Below are positions 17,771 through 26,506 of a stretch of DNA of 64,000 nucleotides, piece by piece. The stretch's first letter is position 1, and each line of letters begins with the position of its first letter. The translations under genes were made by a program, and so were the position numbers. The DNA lies in contig DJHJ01000033.1 in NCBI GenBank assembly GCA_002433055.1, positions 50,273 to 114,272 of the forward strand, given 5' to 3'. This DNA is from Acidobacteriia bacterium UBA6623 (GTDB taxonomy: Bacteria; Acidobacteriota; Terriglobia; Bryobacterales; UBA6623). The notes beneath the pieces are model-generated. The model saw only the letters and a program-made list of their open reading frames with translations, was not told where the DNA came from and did no database searches.

Positions 17771-18742
17771 ATGCTGTCGGGAATGCTTCGATGTTCAGCT
17801 TCGCTTGCAGTAGTAGTTGGTATCTCGTTTTCTGGCTGTAGTTCTACATCCGGTCCGTTCCCTTCAAAAGAACTGAAATTGATAGTACAGGCTTCTCCTG
17901 GAGGGCTCTCTGACTCGGTTTCCCGCATCATGGCGAGTTTGAGTGAACCTGACCTTGGTGTTCCCGTGGTTTGCGAGAACAAACCCGGTGCTAGCGGTGC
18001 TTTGGCCTACTCGTACGTTGTTAGGAGGCCGCCCGACGGATACACCATCGGGCATGCAGCGGTTGAAATTGCAATGGTTCGCGCGCTAGGTTACGCCGAT
18101 ATTGGCCCTGAAGACGTGGATTTAATTTGCCTGGTGTCAAAGTCTCCGCCCGTGCTTGTTGTTAGAGCGGATTCACCCTGGAAAAACTTTTCGGACTTTG
18201 TTGATGCAGCGAGGAAAGAGCCTAATAGTCTCATTATGGCCAACTCGGGAACTGGTTCTATCTGGCATTTCAACACGTTGTTGATGGAACAGTATGCTGA
18301 CCTGCGAGTAACACACGTTCCGTACAACGGCTCCTCAGGGTCACTGGCTTCATTACTAGGAGGTCACGTCGATGCCGTCATAGCCGGAGCGGGAGAAGCT
18401 GTTGCAAACGTCGCAGCAGGCAGGCTGCGAGCACTCGCGATTCTGCCCCCGAGCCGCTCACAGATTTATCCTGAAACTCCTACAACTCATGAGTTGAAAT
18501 ACCCTTTTGGAGTACCAGCCTGGAGTGGGTTTTTCGCGCCAAAGGGATTACCTCAGGATGTCCTTGTTCGCCTAGAAGCTGCATTTCGAAAGGCTTTCGA
18601 AACCGAGGAATGGCGTAAACTTTGCCATGAGAGAGGCATGGAAGCAGAATTTCTCAACAGTGAAGATTTTCAGAAATTTGCTCTCGATCAGGGGATTTTT
18701 TTTGGAGCCGAAATACCAAAGCTATTGACAATGAAACGCTGA
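17771..18742 (+). CDS. tctC: TTT-type (Bug family) solute-binding lipoprotein
   Basis: A 323-residue extracytoplasmic binding protein of the tripartite tricarboxylate transporter family. The signal peptide ends in a lipobox, FSGC, with Cys23 as the predicted lipidated residue. Family stretches are the early LIVQASPGG, ENKPGASGALA, and VPYNGSSGSLASLLGGHVDAV in the second lobe. It binds a carboxylate in the periplasm and delivers it to TctAB. It is the first gene of a tctC-tctB-tctA operon on the plus strand, with a 37-base gap to tctB and a palindrome before the start. Confidence 0.92.
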   Translation: MLSGMLRCSASLAVVVGISFSGCSSTSGPFPSKELKLIVQASPGGLSDSVSRIMASLSEPDLGVPVVCENKPGASGALAYSYVVRRPPDGYTIGHAAVEIAMVRALGYADIGPEDVDLICLVSKSPPVLVVRADSPWKNFSDFVDAARKEPNSLIMANSGTGSIWHFNTLLMEQYADLRVTHVPYNGSSGSLASLLGGHVDAVIAGAGEAVANVAAGRLRALAILPPSRSQIYPETPTTHELKYPFGVPAWSGFFAPKGLPQDVLVRLEAAFRKAFETEEWRKLCHERGMEAEFLNSEDFQKFALDQGIFFGAEIPKLLTMKR

Positions 18743-18779
18743 CTTCGGATCATCTCAACTCCTTAAGGTTCTTAATTCA

Positions 18780-19196
18780 ATGCACCGTACCACTACAGCA
18801 GTCGCACTATTTTTCATTTTCCTGGGGGGGTATTTGATTGTCACCGCCATGCAATTGCAGACAAGTTCAGGGTCACTACCGGGAGCCGGTTTTTTTCCCC
18901 AGGTGATCGGTGCGCTGATGATCTTATTGGCAACCACACTACTGTGGAAGGGAATAGGCAGTGAAGAAAGCGAATTCCAGCTCGAAAACGGTGGAGCCGT
19001 TACAGGTGTGATTTTGCTAGTCCTCGGCTATTTACTATTTTGGGATATGGCTCTATTTGCTCTTAGGACTGCGGTTTTTTTATTACTTTTTCTTAGATTT
19101 CTAGGGCAAAGTTGGAAGGCCTCAGCAGCTGTTACAGTATTTCTGACCACAACTATTGTGGTCGCGTTTCAAGTCGGCCTCCGAGTGTCTCTTTAG
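18780..19196 (+). CDS. tctB: TTT-type transporter small permease subunit
   Basis: A 138-residue protein with four hydrophobic helices (about residues 5-22, 38-58, 74-92 and 104-135). LPGAGFFPQVIGALMILLA after the first helix is characteristic of TctB. With TctA it forms the membrane part of the carboxylate importer. It lies between tctC and tctA on the same strand. Confidence 0.9.
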   Translation: MHRTTTAVALFFIFLGGYLIVTAMQLQTSSGSLPGAGFFPQVIGALMILLATTLLWKGIGSEESEFQLENGGAVTGVILLVLGYLLFWDMALFALRTAVFLLLFLRFLGQSWKASAAVTVFLTTTIVVAFQVGLRVSL

Positions 19197-19251
19197 TGAA
19201 AATTCAGAAATGATGTTGGAGCAATCTAACCTGAGAAGGGAAAACAACTAG

Positions 19252-20724
19252 GTGAGCACAGAAATTATTGATGGACTCCTGGCCGTTTTACAGTGGAAAG
19301 TGCTGGGTTTCCTAAGCGTCGGGGTTGTGTTAGGTGCGATCTTCGGGGCACTCCCCGGGTTAACGGCAACAATGGGTGTCGCCATACTCACACCTCTAAC
19401 CTTTTGGCTCTCGGCAGAAGAGGGCCTGGCAATGTTACTGGGCATCTATGGAGGAGCAATTCCAGGAGGAGGCATTCCGGCAATCCTAATCAATGTCCCA
19501 GGTACACCCGCTTCTATTGCCACATCTTGGGACGGGTATGCTCTGTCGCGCCAGGGGAAAGCTGGTCTCGCACTTGGCATTAACGCAATACTTTCGACTA
19601 TCGGACAACTGACTAGCATCTTCTTTCTTGCTGTCGCTGCATTCCCTATTGCATCTTTTGCACTCCGCTTTGGGCCAGCAGAGTACTTTGGTTTGGCACT
19701 TTTTGGCATCAGCCTGATGGCGGGCGTCTCGGGAAAACGAGTGATACAGGGCATGCTAGCTGGCATGTTGGGATTATCTTTGGCAATGGTTGGACTGGAT
19801 CCAATGACTGCTTACCCGCGCTACACCTTTGGTCAAGCGGAGTTTCTCGATGGCATTTCTTTTGTGCCTGTCATGATTGGTTTGTTTGGCCTTGCCGAAG
19901 TATTGACCCAAATCTCGGAGCGGAACAAGACTACTGACACACCACCTGCAGCCCTGGGCCGAATCTTGCCACGCCTCACCGAATGGAAAAAAATGATCGT
20001 TGGAGCAGCGGCCGGTGCGGGACTAGGCACTTTGGTCGGAGCTGTCCCAGCAGCAGGCGGTGATATCGGATCAGTCATATCGTGGGAGCAAGCTAGACGA
20101 ATCTCTCGCGAGAAGGAAAAATTCGGGAAGGGTTCGATCGAGGGCTTAGCTGCAAGTTGTGCATCCTGCAACTCAGCTATTGGTGGGGCAATGACCACAA
20201 TGCTAACTCTGGGAATTCCCGGTGATGCTGTCTCGGCTGTGCTCATTGGAGCACTGATGATCCACGGAATTCAGCCGGGACCCCTGCTCTTCCGTGATAA
20301 AGCATCATTTGTCTTCAGTTTGGTTTTTTTGATGGCTTTTGCAGCAATACTGATCATGGCAATTGGGTTGCTAGGAGCCCGTCCGCTAGCTCGGGCTCTG
20401 AGACTGCCAAATGCTTGGTTATGGGCTGGCATAGTACTGTTCGGAACAGTTGGCTCTTATGCACTTAATAATGCCATTGTCGACGTGTGGGCCATGTTCG
20501 TAGCCGGCATTGTCGGATTTCTTTTCCGCAAAGCAAACATCCCCCTCGGCCCGTTGGTGTTGGGGTTGATCCTGGGGCCTATGATGGAATCAAACTTACG
20601 ACGAGCACTCATCCTTAGCAGAGGTGACTGGACTGGCACCTTGACACAGCCAATAGTGTTGTTCTTTCTAGTAGCGACAGCACTGTCCCTACTAGTACCA
20701 TTGATCAAAAGACGCAAAACATAA
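19252..20724 (+). CDS. tctA: TTT-type transporter large permease subunit
   Basis: A 490-residue membrane protein with about twelve helices. GALPGLTATMGVAILTPLTF near residues 30-50, the YGGAIPGGGIPAILINVPGT block near 66-84 and the matching second-half repeat ending LTLGIPGDAVSAVL are signatures of TctA. The start is GTG, about eleven bases after AGAAGGG. It is the last gene of the tctCBA operon. The carried substrate (citrate, another carboxylate or terephthalate-like) cannot be read from sequence. Confidence 0.95.
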   Translation: MSTEIIDGLLAVLQWKVLGFLSVGVVLGAIFGALPGLTATMGVAILTPLTFWLSAEEGLAMLLGIYGGAIPGGGIPAILINVPGTPASIATSWDGYALSRQGKAGLALGINAILSTIGQLTSIFFLAVAAFPIASFALRFGPAEYFGLALFGISLMAGVSGKRVIQGMLAGMLGLSLAMVGLDPMTAYPRYTFGQAEFLDGISFVPVMIGLFGLAEVLTQISERNKTTDTPPAALGRILPRLTEWKKMIVGAAAGAGLGTLVGAVPAAGGDIGSVISWEQARRISREKEKFGKGSIEGLAASCASCNSAIGGAMTTMLTLGIPGDAVSAVLIGALMIHGIQPGPLLFRDKASFVFSLVFLMAFAAILIMAIGLLGARPLARALRLPNAWLWAGIVLFGTVGSYALNNAIVDVWAMFVAGIVGFLFRKANIPLGPLVLGLILGPMMESNLRRALILSRGDWTGTLTQPIVLFFLVATALSLLVPLIKRRKT

Positions 20725-20776
20725 GATCACCACTACAGGTCAGGATCCATTCAAAATGAGTGTAAAAACTTGACTA

Positions 20777-22183
20777 CTACTGCACTAGCCGAAAAGCGAT
20801 TTGTAGAATTTTCTTGACCAACTTGGTGATTTTTCGATCATACTCCCAGATCGCTAACCAGCGATTGACCCGGCCGGCAACAGGATAAGAATAAGTCTTT
20901 TCCAAAAACTTCCACAAAGGAACCTTGTTCTGCATAGCAAGGACAAGCTCTTGGATCAACTCACCCGCATTTGGAGCGACCATCGTTCCACCAAGAATAC
21001 GTCCCTTTTTCAAAAAAACTGTCAGTTTCGATTCAGGATAACGCTCGATCGTGGCACGGTTGACATCTTCAAAACCCTGCACAACTTTTCGATATCTAAT
21101 ACCTCGATTTTTAAGTTCTTTCTCAGACAGTCCAAATGTCGCCACTTCGGGATCAGTAAAAGTGACCCAGCTCAAACAGTCGTAATTTATCTTCCTTTTG
21201 AATGGCGAGAACAAGTTGTGGAGAATCACCGAGCTTTGCAACTCAGCCACATGAGTCAGAAACACTTGCCCCACCGCATCACCGCAGACATAAATACGTT
21301 TATTGGTAGTGCGCAAGCAAGAATCAACCTTGATAAACTCACCATTTACTTCAACTCCGGCCTTCTCAAGATCGAGCGAATCATGGAGTAATTTTTTACC
21401 AGTTGCGATTAAAACATTGTCAAAATACTCTTCGCCAGTACCGGTAGATGTTTTGACCTCTGCCGTATTAGGTGACAGGAAGCGCGTCAATTCCGCATTA
21501 AACAAAAAATGGACGCCCTCGTCACTAAGATGGCGACCTAGCAACTCACTGGATTCTAGTGGGTCGCGCAACAACAACCGGGAAGACTTTTCGAGTACTG
21601 TTACCTTCGAACCCAATCGCACGAATGCCTGTGCCATCTCGACACCGACCGCACCAGCTCCAACAATCAAAATCTTCCCGGGCATCACATTAAGGCTCCA
21701 TATGTTTTCGTAAGTCAGATACGGCACATGTTCGATGCCGGAGATATGTGGGATGCTCGGAATGGAACCTGTTGCAATAACAATCCTACGAGCAAAATAA
21801 ACCTGTTCACCGACCTGCACACTATCGCTCGATACGAATCGAGCGCTACCAAACGCAAATTCGAGGCCAAGCTGACCTAAAAATTCCGGTGTTTCGTGCG
21901 ACCTAATTTCTGACTGGATGTTGCGTATGGCCTCCATAATCTTCGCAAAGGTCATCACTCCCGTTGTGTCAACTCCAAATTGTGTTAGCTTCGCCGCATC
22001 ATGCTTCAACTTGGCAATATGGAGCAGAGATTTACTCGGAATACAACCAGTAATGAGACACTCACCACCAAAAAAACCTGGCTTCTTGTCGATGAGTAGC
22101 GTTTTCAACCCGAGCTTCGCACAAGGGACGGCAACATTAAGTCCACCTGCACCCGCACCGATGACGATCACGTCGTAGCTCAT
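20777..22183 (-). CDS. Pyridine nucleotide-disulfide oxidoreductase, dihydrolipoamide dehydrogenase/mercuric reductase-like
   Basis: A 468-residue flavoprotein. The FAD motif GAGAGGLN is at residues 9-16, the redox disulfide is Cys42/Cys47 in GGECLITGCIPSK, the NAD(P)H motif is GAGAVGVE, and the second FAD motif ends VCGDAVGQ. In lipoamide dehydrogenases a C-terminal His-Glu pair (HPT..E) completes the active site; here that stretch reads TYSYPVAG, so both are replaced. A lipoyl substrate is therefore unlikely, and a mercuric reductase-like or quinone/metal-reducing role is possible. It is followed after a 145-base gap by the feo genes on the same strand, so a link to iron is conceivable but not shown. 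Confidence 0.82.
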   Translation of the reverse strand: MSYDVIVIGAGAGGLNVAVPCAKLGLKTLLIDKKPGFFGGECLITGCIPSKSLLHIAKLKHDAAKLTQFGVDTTGVMTFAKIMEAIRNIQSEIRSHETPEFLGQLGLEFAFGSARFVSSDSVQVGEQVYFARRIVIATGSIPSIPHISGIEHVPYLTYENIWSLNVMPGKILIVGAGAVGVEMAQAFVRLGSKVTVLEKSSRLLLRDPLESSELLGRHLSDEGVHFLFNAELTRFLSPNTAEVKTSTGTGEEYFDNVLIATGKKLLHDSLDLEKAGVEVNGEFIKVDSCLRTTNKRIYVCGDAVGQVFLTHVAELQSSVILHNLFSPFKRKINYDCLSWVTFTDPEVATFGLSEKELKNRGIRYRKVVQGFEDVNRATIERYPESKLTVFLKKGRILGGTMVAPNAGELIQELVLAMQNKVPLWKFLEKTYSYPVAGRVNRWLAIWEYDRKITKLVKKILQIAFRLVQ

Positions 22184-22329
22184 GTCGGTTCTCTCTCATT
22201 TTTTCTAGTAATTAGTCGAGCCATACACAGTCGACCACCCAACACTAAAGTAAAATCATGCCCTCGTTGGTGCTGAGTTGTCAGCAATCTCATCAAACAA
22301 ATCATACCTCTGGCCGCAGCGCGCTCCAA

Positions 22330-23724
22330 TCATACAAGTGCACGCCACAGGGTAGCGACAAGGAATGTCACCACAAAAGCAAATATCAATGGCATCAGTG
22401 CACCTATGGTGGTCCACCTAGCACTGCGTGTTTCGCGCCAAATCGTGAGAATCGTTGTTGCACAGGGGTTGTGGAGAACAGAAAATAGCATTAAGTTGAC
22501 GGCGGTCAACAAGGTCCATCCTTGCTGGTCGACCAACAGAGCACGAATCTCATCAAAAGATGTCAGCTCTGTCATCAAGTCGGCACCTAGATACACCATC
22601 ATCAACGTAGGTACAACGATTTCATTCGCCGGAATTGCGATCACATAGGCAAGTAGTATTACTCCGTCTAAACCAATTGCATAGCCTAGAGGATCAAGAA
22701 ATGACGCCACATGCTGTGCCAAACTCGTACCACCAGCCTCAATATTCGCAAGAATCCAAATAACTGCACCTGCAGGAATTGCGGTCATGACGGCTCTACC
22801 TAATACGAAGATCGTACGGTCAATCAACGACGTGTAGAGAATTCGCAATATACTGGGGCGCCGATACGGTGGAAGCTCCAAGGTGAATGCAGAAGCCTCT
22901 CCCTGCAGCATGGTCTGCGCCAACATCCAAGAAGACAGTAATGTGAATACTACACCGATCAAGACTACGCCTACAACAGCTCCAGCAGCAGCTATCGACG
23001 CAAAGACCGGTGGAAAATCCACTGCTACAAAAATGGTTGCCAGCATTATCAGAGTCGGGAAACGGCCATTACAGGGCACAAAGTTATTCGTCAGAATTGC
23101 AATCAGTCGTTCTCGAGGCGAATCGATGACTCGTGTAGCAATAATGCCTGCGGCATTACAACCAAAGCCCATAGCCATCGAAAGTGCTTGTTTACCATGT
23201 GCGCCAGCTTTACGAAACAGCCAGTCCATATTGAAAGCTACACGTGGAAGATACCCGAGATCTTCAAGAATTGTAAACATCGGGAAAAAGATCGCCATCG
23301 GCGGAAGCATGACGCTTACTACCCAAGCTAGTCCACGGAAAACTCCATGCCATAAAAAGCCGGTAATCCAATCAGGAACCCCCCAAGATTCAAACAGTAA
23401 TGCTGCCTGGTGTTCGAGTGAAAAAAGAGCACTAGCAATCATAGCTGAAGGGTAATTTGCGCCAAGAATTGTCACCCAGAAAATAGCAGCCAAGATCAGG
23501 ATCATCATTGGCAACCCGAAAACTGGTGATGTCACAATTCGATCAATACGTTGGTCTAAGTCCCACTTGTTGCTACTATCGCGACGCACTGCGCGCTCTG
23601 CTATACGTTGCGCTTCCCCGTACAAAGAAGAAACCACTTGATCACGAAAATCACCGTCCAGTGCACGACGCAGCTGGTCGCTGCGGTCGAGAATATTCTG
23701 TGGAGTAGATAACGACTTACTCAT
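22330..23724 (-). CDS. feoB: FeoB membrane (gate) domain encoded as a separate protein
   Basis: A 464-residue membrane protein equal to the C-terminal channel part of FeoB, the Fe(II) importer. The two gate repeats are visible: the first holds MGFGCNAAGIIATRVIDSPRE and FVPCNGRFP, with the conserved Cys residues, and the second holds IPANEIVVPTLMM and HNPCATTI. A soluble linker of about 70 residues precedes the first helix. No GTPase domain is present; it is on the preceding gene, which overlaps by the 4 bases ATGA. It is the last gene of a four-gene iron block. Confidence 0.92.
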   Translation of the reverse strand: MSKSLSTPQNILDRSDQLRRALDGDFRDQVVSSLYGEAQRIAERAVRRDSSNKWDLDQRIDRIVTSPVFGLPMMILILAAIFWVTILGANYPSAMIASALFSLEHQAALLFESWGVPDWITGFLWHGVFRGLAWVVSVMLPPMAIFFPMFTILEDLGYLPRVAFNMDWLFRKAGAHGKQALSMAMGFGCNAAGIIATRVIDSPRERLIAILTNNFVPCNGRFPTLIMLATIFVAVDFPPVFASIAAAGAVVGVVLIGVVFTLLSSWMLAQTMLQGEASAFTLELPPYRRPSILRILYTSLIDRTIFVLGRAVMTAIPAGAVIWILANIEAGGTSLAQHVASFLDPLGYAIGLDGVILLAYVIAIPANEIVVPTLMMVYLGADLMTELTSFDEIRALLVDQQGWTLLTAVNLMLFSVLHNPCATTILTIWRETRSARWTTIGALMPLIFAFVVTFLVATLWRALV

Positions 23725-24557
23725 TGAGATCCGTGAATTGAAATAGCTCTACTGAATCGCTCATCAGTCGTAGTTTGGGCAGCTTCAATCGTCGCCAACT
23801 CCCCCGACAACAGTGCTTGGCGAACCTTGTGATCACCATCGAGAAGACGAAACGCAACCCACCGCGCATTAGGTAAACCCGGAGCGAAGGCGTCGATCAT
23901 CGGAATCAATTCGTCAAGTGCTTTTTGCACTTCATGAGGTGGCTGAGCACGCTTCGCTTTGGTCTCTATCTCACCACTGATAACACCAGCAGCCGTGCGA
24001 GCTAATTCATGCAGGCCTTCCTTCGTTCGGGCAACAGTGGGAATCGCTGGCACCCCGAGATCTCTGGACAGAGCACGAGTGTCAACTTCGAGACCTTTCC
24101 GGCCAGCTTCATCCATTAAGTTGACGCAAACAACCACCTTTTCGGTGATTTCAAGTACCTGTAGAACGAGATTCAAATTTCGTTCAAGTGCTGTGGCATC
24201 AACTACAACGATCGTGCAATCGGGCCTCCCAAAGAGCAAAAAATTGCGGGCAATCTCTTCATCCTGAGAAGCCGACAGCAGGGAGTAAGTTCCTGGCAGG
24301 TCGACTAATTTATAATTCTTCCCTTGAAGCTGGTAGCCGCCTTCTGCGCGGGTGACAGTCTTGCCAGTCCAATTACCCACATGCTGTTTTAGTCCAGTTA
24401 AAGCATTAAAGACAGAAGACTTTCCAGTATTGGGATTTCCGGCAAGAGCCACCAAGTAATCATAGTGACCGATTGATACACCCATTTGGGCGAGATGGGC
24501 ATGAACCGAACAGCTCGTACAGTTACGATCGCTTTGAGAACTCGGCATCTGACTCAT
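23721..24557 (-). CDS. feoB: FeoB GTPase domain encoded as a separate protein
   Basis: A 278-residue G protein equal to NFeoB. The G1 loop is GNPNTGKSS at residues 40-48, the switch I region VGNWTGKT, G3 is DLPG at 86-89 and G4 NLMD at 146-149; a helical GDI-like domain follows to the C-terminus. Upstream of the G domain is a short tail with Cys13, Cys16 and His19 (NCTSCSVHAH) that could bind a metal. The coding overlaps of ATGA with both neighbours tie it to the DtxR-FeoA gene and the membrane-domain gene. The two FeoB halves most likely assemble at the inner membrane. Confidence 0.92.
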   Translation of the reverse strand: MSQMPSSQSDRNCTSCSVHAHLAQMGVSIGHYDYLVALAGNPNTGKSSVFNALTGLKQHVGNWTGKTVTRAEGGYQLQGKNYKLVDLPGTYSLLSASQDEEIARNFLLFGRPDCTIVVVDATALERNLNLVLQVLEITEKVVVCVNLMDEAGRKGLEVDTRALSRDLGVPAIPTVARTKEGLHELARTAAGVISGEIETKAKRAQPPHEVQKALDELIPMIDAFAPGLPNARWVAFRLLDGDHKVRQALLSGELATIEAAQTTTDERFSRAISIHGSQ

Positions 24558-25672
24558 GCTTCACTTATTCCTTGAGCTGCATTCTCCGCTGTACGCTTAA
24601 TCTCCTCGGGATTCGTGTAACAGTCACTGGCAGAAAGATCCTTTGTTGTAGTCTTTTCTCCAATCGAGCGTACCCAGATCTGGTCTCCTTGATCCTTACG
24701 CAATGCAATCACAGTACCCCGCAAACGGAAGGCCCGAGGATCACCAAAAGGGTTATCGAGAGATGCTTCTATGCGTGTACCGGGTGTAATACCCAGATCG
24801 AGCAATCGACGACGTGAAAACCCTCGACACATCGAACCCAATTCGACAACCTCAGCAGCTTCACCCTTCGCAAGTTCGGACAAGCTCCGTAAACCCACAG
24901 GTCGTTCCGTGTTCACCGGCTCAGCCGCAACCTGAATATTGGCCGCTACAACAGGCACCAGACGGTGCTCCTGCACACCATCGTCTATCACAAGGCACTC
25001 GGGTGTGTTTTCAATCACACGGACACTCTTACCTGGCCTTAGCCCTGTTGAGAGAATTTGGTGAAAAATAACATCTGGCTCATCCTCTATATGGGTCACC
25101 CACGCAATATCAGCAACCGGCCAATCAGTGAGAGGAACAGCATTATCTTTCTCTAATGAGCCGTCGGCGCGTGGTATTGGATCCCCATGAGGGTCACGCT
25201 CTGGGTGGCCAAGATGAGCATCAAGTGCATCGATCCTCTCGCTGCTCAATTGATGCTCAGCTTTCTCGGCAGCACGATGTAATCGCTCCATAGGCACCCC
25301 TGCGTCATCGGCTAAATACCGTTCCCACAGTCTGTGCGCTCTAACCACATGTAGAGCAAGCCGCTGACCTTCGGCAGTCAACTTCAAGGCCCCTCCAGTT
25401 GAATGTATTAAATCTCGTTCTTCCATATCTGCAACCAATGAGAGCGCACTGCTTTGTACTAATCCGAGAGCTCCCCCTATGGATTCCGGAGTCGCATCTT
25501 GCCTGCGTTGCTCCCAAGCTAGGATGTGTTTAAGGGCATCTTCAAAACGCTCCCGCCGTCGTAACTCCCTCCAACGGCTAATGGCCACAAAGAGCCCCGT
25601 TTTCGGCCAGAACAAAAGAGCAACTACCGCGAGTGCTATTAGAAATAACCAACTGGTCCAGCTATTTTCCAT
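24554..25672 (-). CDS. Membrane-anchored DtxR-type metal sensor fused to FeoA domains
   Basis: A 372-residue protein with an N-terminal membrane helix (about 5-22), a basic linker, a winged-helix and dimer region of DtxR type (about 40-165), and two FeoA/SH3-like domains (about 180-245 and 260-335). The DtxR/MntR metal ligands all have counterparts: Asp45, His113, Glu117, His132, Glu136, Glu139 and His140. Glu136 replaces the Cys of DtxR, as in MntR. The start at 25672 is chosen because GTGGAG precedes it by six bases; the frame is open to 25690. It lies between dtxR and the FeoB GTPase gene, overlapping the latter by ATGA. It may be an iron-sensing regulator of FeoB at the membrane, a DNA-binding repressor held there, or both. 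Confidence 0.85.
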   Translation of the reverse strand: MENSWTSWLFLIALAVVALLFWPKTGLFVAISRWRELRRRERFEDALKHILAWEQRRQDATPESIGGALGLVQSSALSLVADMEERDLIHSTGGALKLTAEGQRLALHVVRAHRLWERYLADDAGVPMERLHRAAEKAEHQLSSERIDALDAHLGHPERDPHGDPIPRADGSLEKDNAVPLTDWPVADIAWVTHIEDEPDVIFHQILSTGLRPGKSVRVIENTPECLVIDDGVQEHRLVPVVAANIQVAAEPVNTERPVGLRSLSELAKGEAAEVVELGSMCRGFSRRRLLDLGITPGTRIEASLDNPFGDPRAFRLRGTVIALRKDQGDQIWVRSIGEKTTTKDLSASDCYTNPEEIKRTAENAAQGISEA

Positions 25673-25731
25673 GACCGCTCCACTAAACAATCCGTTCGAT
25701 AACTTCTAGTATCTGGGTTGTTTTCGTTATG

Positions 25732-26442
25732 TTAGCTTCTCGACAAAGAGGCCCGATCTTCAACCTCAGCGTCAGGTGTCAGGACATGAATCTGTCGTGC
25801 TACACGGACTCCAAGAACGCGAGCTTCCGGCTGCTCCACCACTTGAATAATCAGTGGTCCATCAAAGGGTCCACGCTCTGTGATCTCTATGTCAGCTCCA
25901 GGCACTATTCCTAACCCAAACAAATAACGCAAGATCTCAGGATCATCATCAGCAACTCTCGAAACCCTTGTGACCGTTCCAACCGGTAAATCTAACAACG
26001 GTGCCTCACGCCTCTCGGGGATACTTCCATCTTTGCGTGGAATTGGATGACCATGTGGATCAACTTCTGGGTTACCCAATTTTTGGGCAACGCGGTCTTC
26101 AAAAGTCTCTGAAATCGCATGCTCAAGCTTCTCTGCTTCCGCATGTACCTCATCCCAGCTATAACCAAGAGAATCATGCAGAAACAGTTCCAATAGGCGA
26201 TGGTGCCTAATCACTTCAAGTGCTCTCAACCTACCGTGTTCTGTTAATCGAGCACCTCTATGTTTCTCGTACTCTATCCAAGGTGGCTGCTGTTCAGCGA
26301 GCTTGCGAAGCATGCCCGTTACCGAAGCTGGTGCCACACTAAGACGCTTCGCCAAAGCTACCGTACTGGCACGGCCCTCATCCCCAGCTATTTCGAAGAT
26401 TGCCTTTAAATAATCGTCTACTGCTTCAGTGACTGAGTTCAT
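25732..26442 (-). CDS. DtxR/MntR-family metal-dependent transcriptional repressor
   Basis: A 236-residue regulator: winged helix-turn-helix (about 5-75), dimerisation and metal-binding domain (about 76-145) and a C-terminal FeoA/SH3 domain (about 155-225). The ligands align with the family: Asp10 (as in MntR, where DtxR has Met), His81, Glu85, His100, Glu104 (Cys in DtxR, Glu in MntR), Glu107 and His108. Mn or Fe could be sensed; the feo genes downstream argue for Fe. It is the first gene of the feo block, 59 bases before the DtxR-FeoA fusion gene. A perfect inverted repeat lies 13 bases before its ATG, so autoregulation is likely. Confidence 0.93.
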   Translation of the reverse strand: MNSVTEAVDDYLKAIFEIAGDEGRASTVALAKRLSVAPASVTGMLRKLAEQQPPWIEYEKHRGARLTEHGRLRALEVIRHHRLLELFLHDSLGYSWDEVHAEAEKLEHAISETFEDRVAQKLGNPEVDPHGHPIPRKDGSIPERREAPLLDLPVGTVTRVSRVADDDPEILRYLFGLGIVPGADIEITERGPFDGPLIIQVVEQPEARVLGVRVARQIHVLTPDAEVEDRASLSRS

Positions 26443-26455
26443 TGCTAAAATTAAT

Positions 26456-26473
26456 ATTTAGGCTTCCCTAAAT
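26456..26473. promoter_or_regulatory. DtxR-type operator (inverted repeat) before the iron block
   Basis: ATTTAGG-CTTC-CCTAAAT has perfect 7-base arms around a 4-base centre. The TTAGG/CCTAA arms recall the DtxR/IdeR operator, but with a shorter centre. It covers the predicted transcription start of the dtxR-feo block and lies 13 bases before the dtxR start codon, so a bound repressor would block transcription. Confidence 0.72.
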
Positions 26474-26477
26474 TGAT

Positions 26478-26506
26478 AGGCTAGCGTACCTCTTCCGAAG
26501 TGTCAA
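26478..26506 (-). promoter_or_regulatory. Promoter of the dtxR-feo block
   Basis: On the minus strand a perfect TTGACA (26506-26501) is followed by a 17-base spacer and TAGCCT (26483-26478), a weak -10. The predicted start, near 26470, falls inside the inverted repeat. Pattern evidence only. Confidence 0.5.

Noticed and set aside
19248..20717. Several long antisense frames inside tctA
   Set aside because: They are rich in Ala, Pro and Ser from the complement of a hydrophobic coding sequence and have no start signals; tctA is certain.
22883..23455. 190-codon plus-strand frame inside the FeoB channel gene
   Set aside because: It is the antisense shadow of a conserved membrane protein with clear FeoB motifs.
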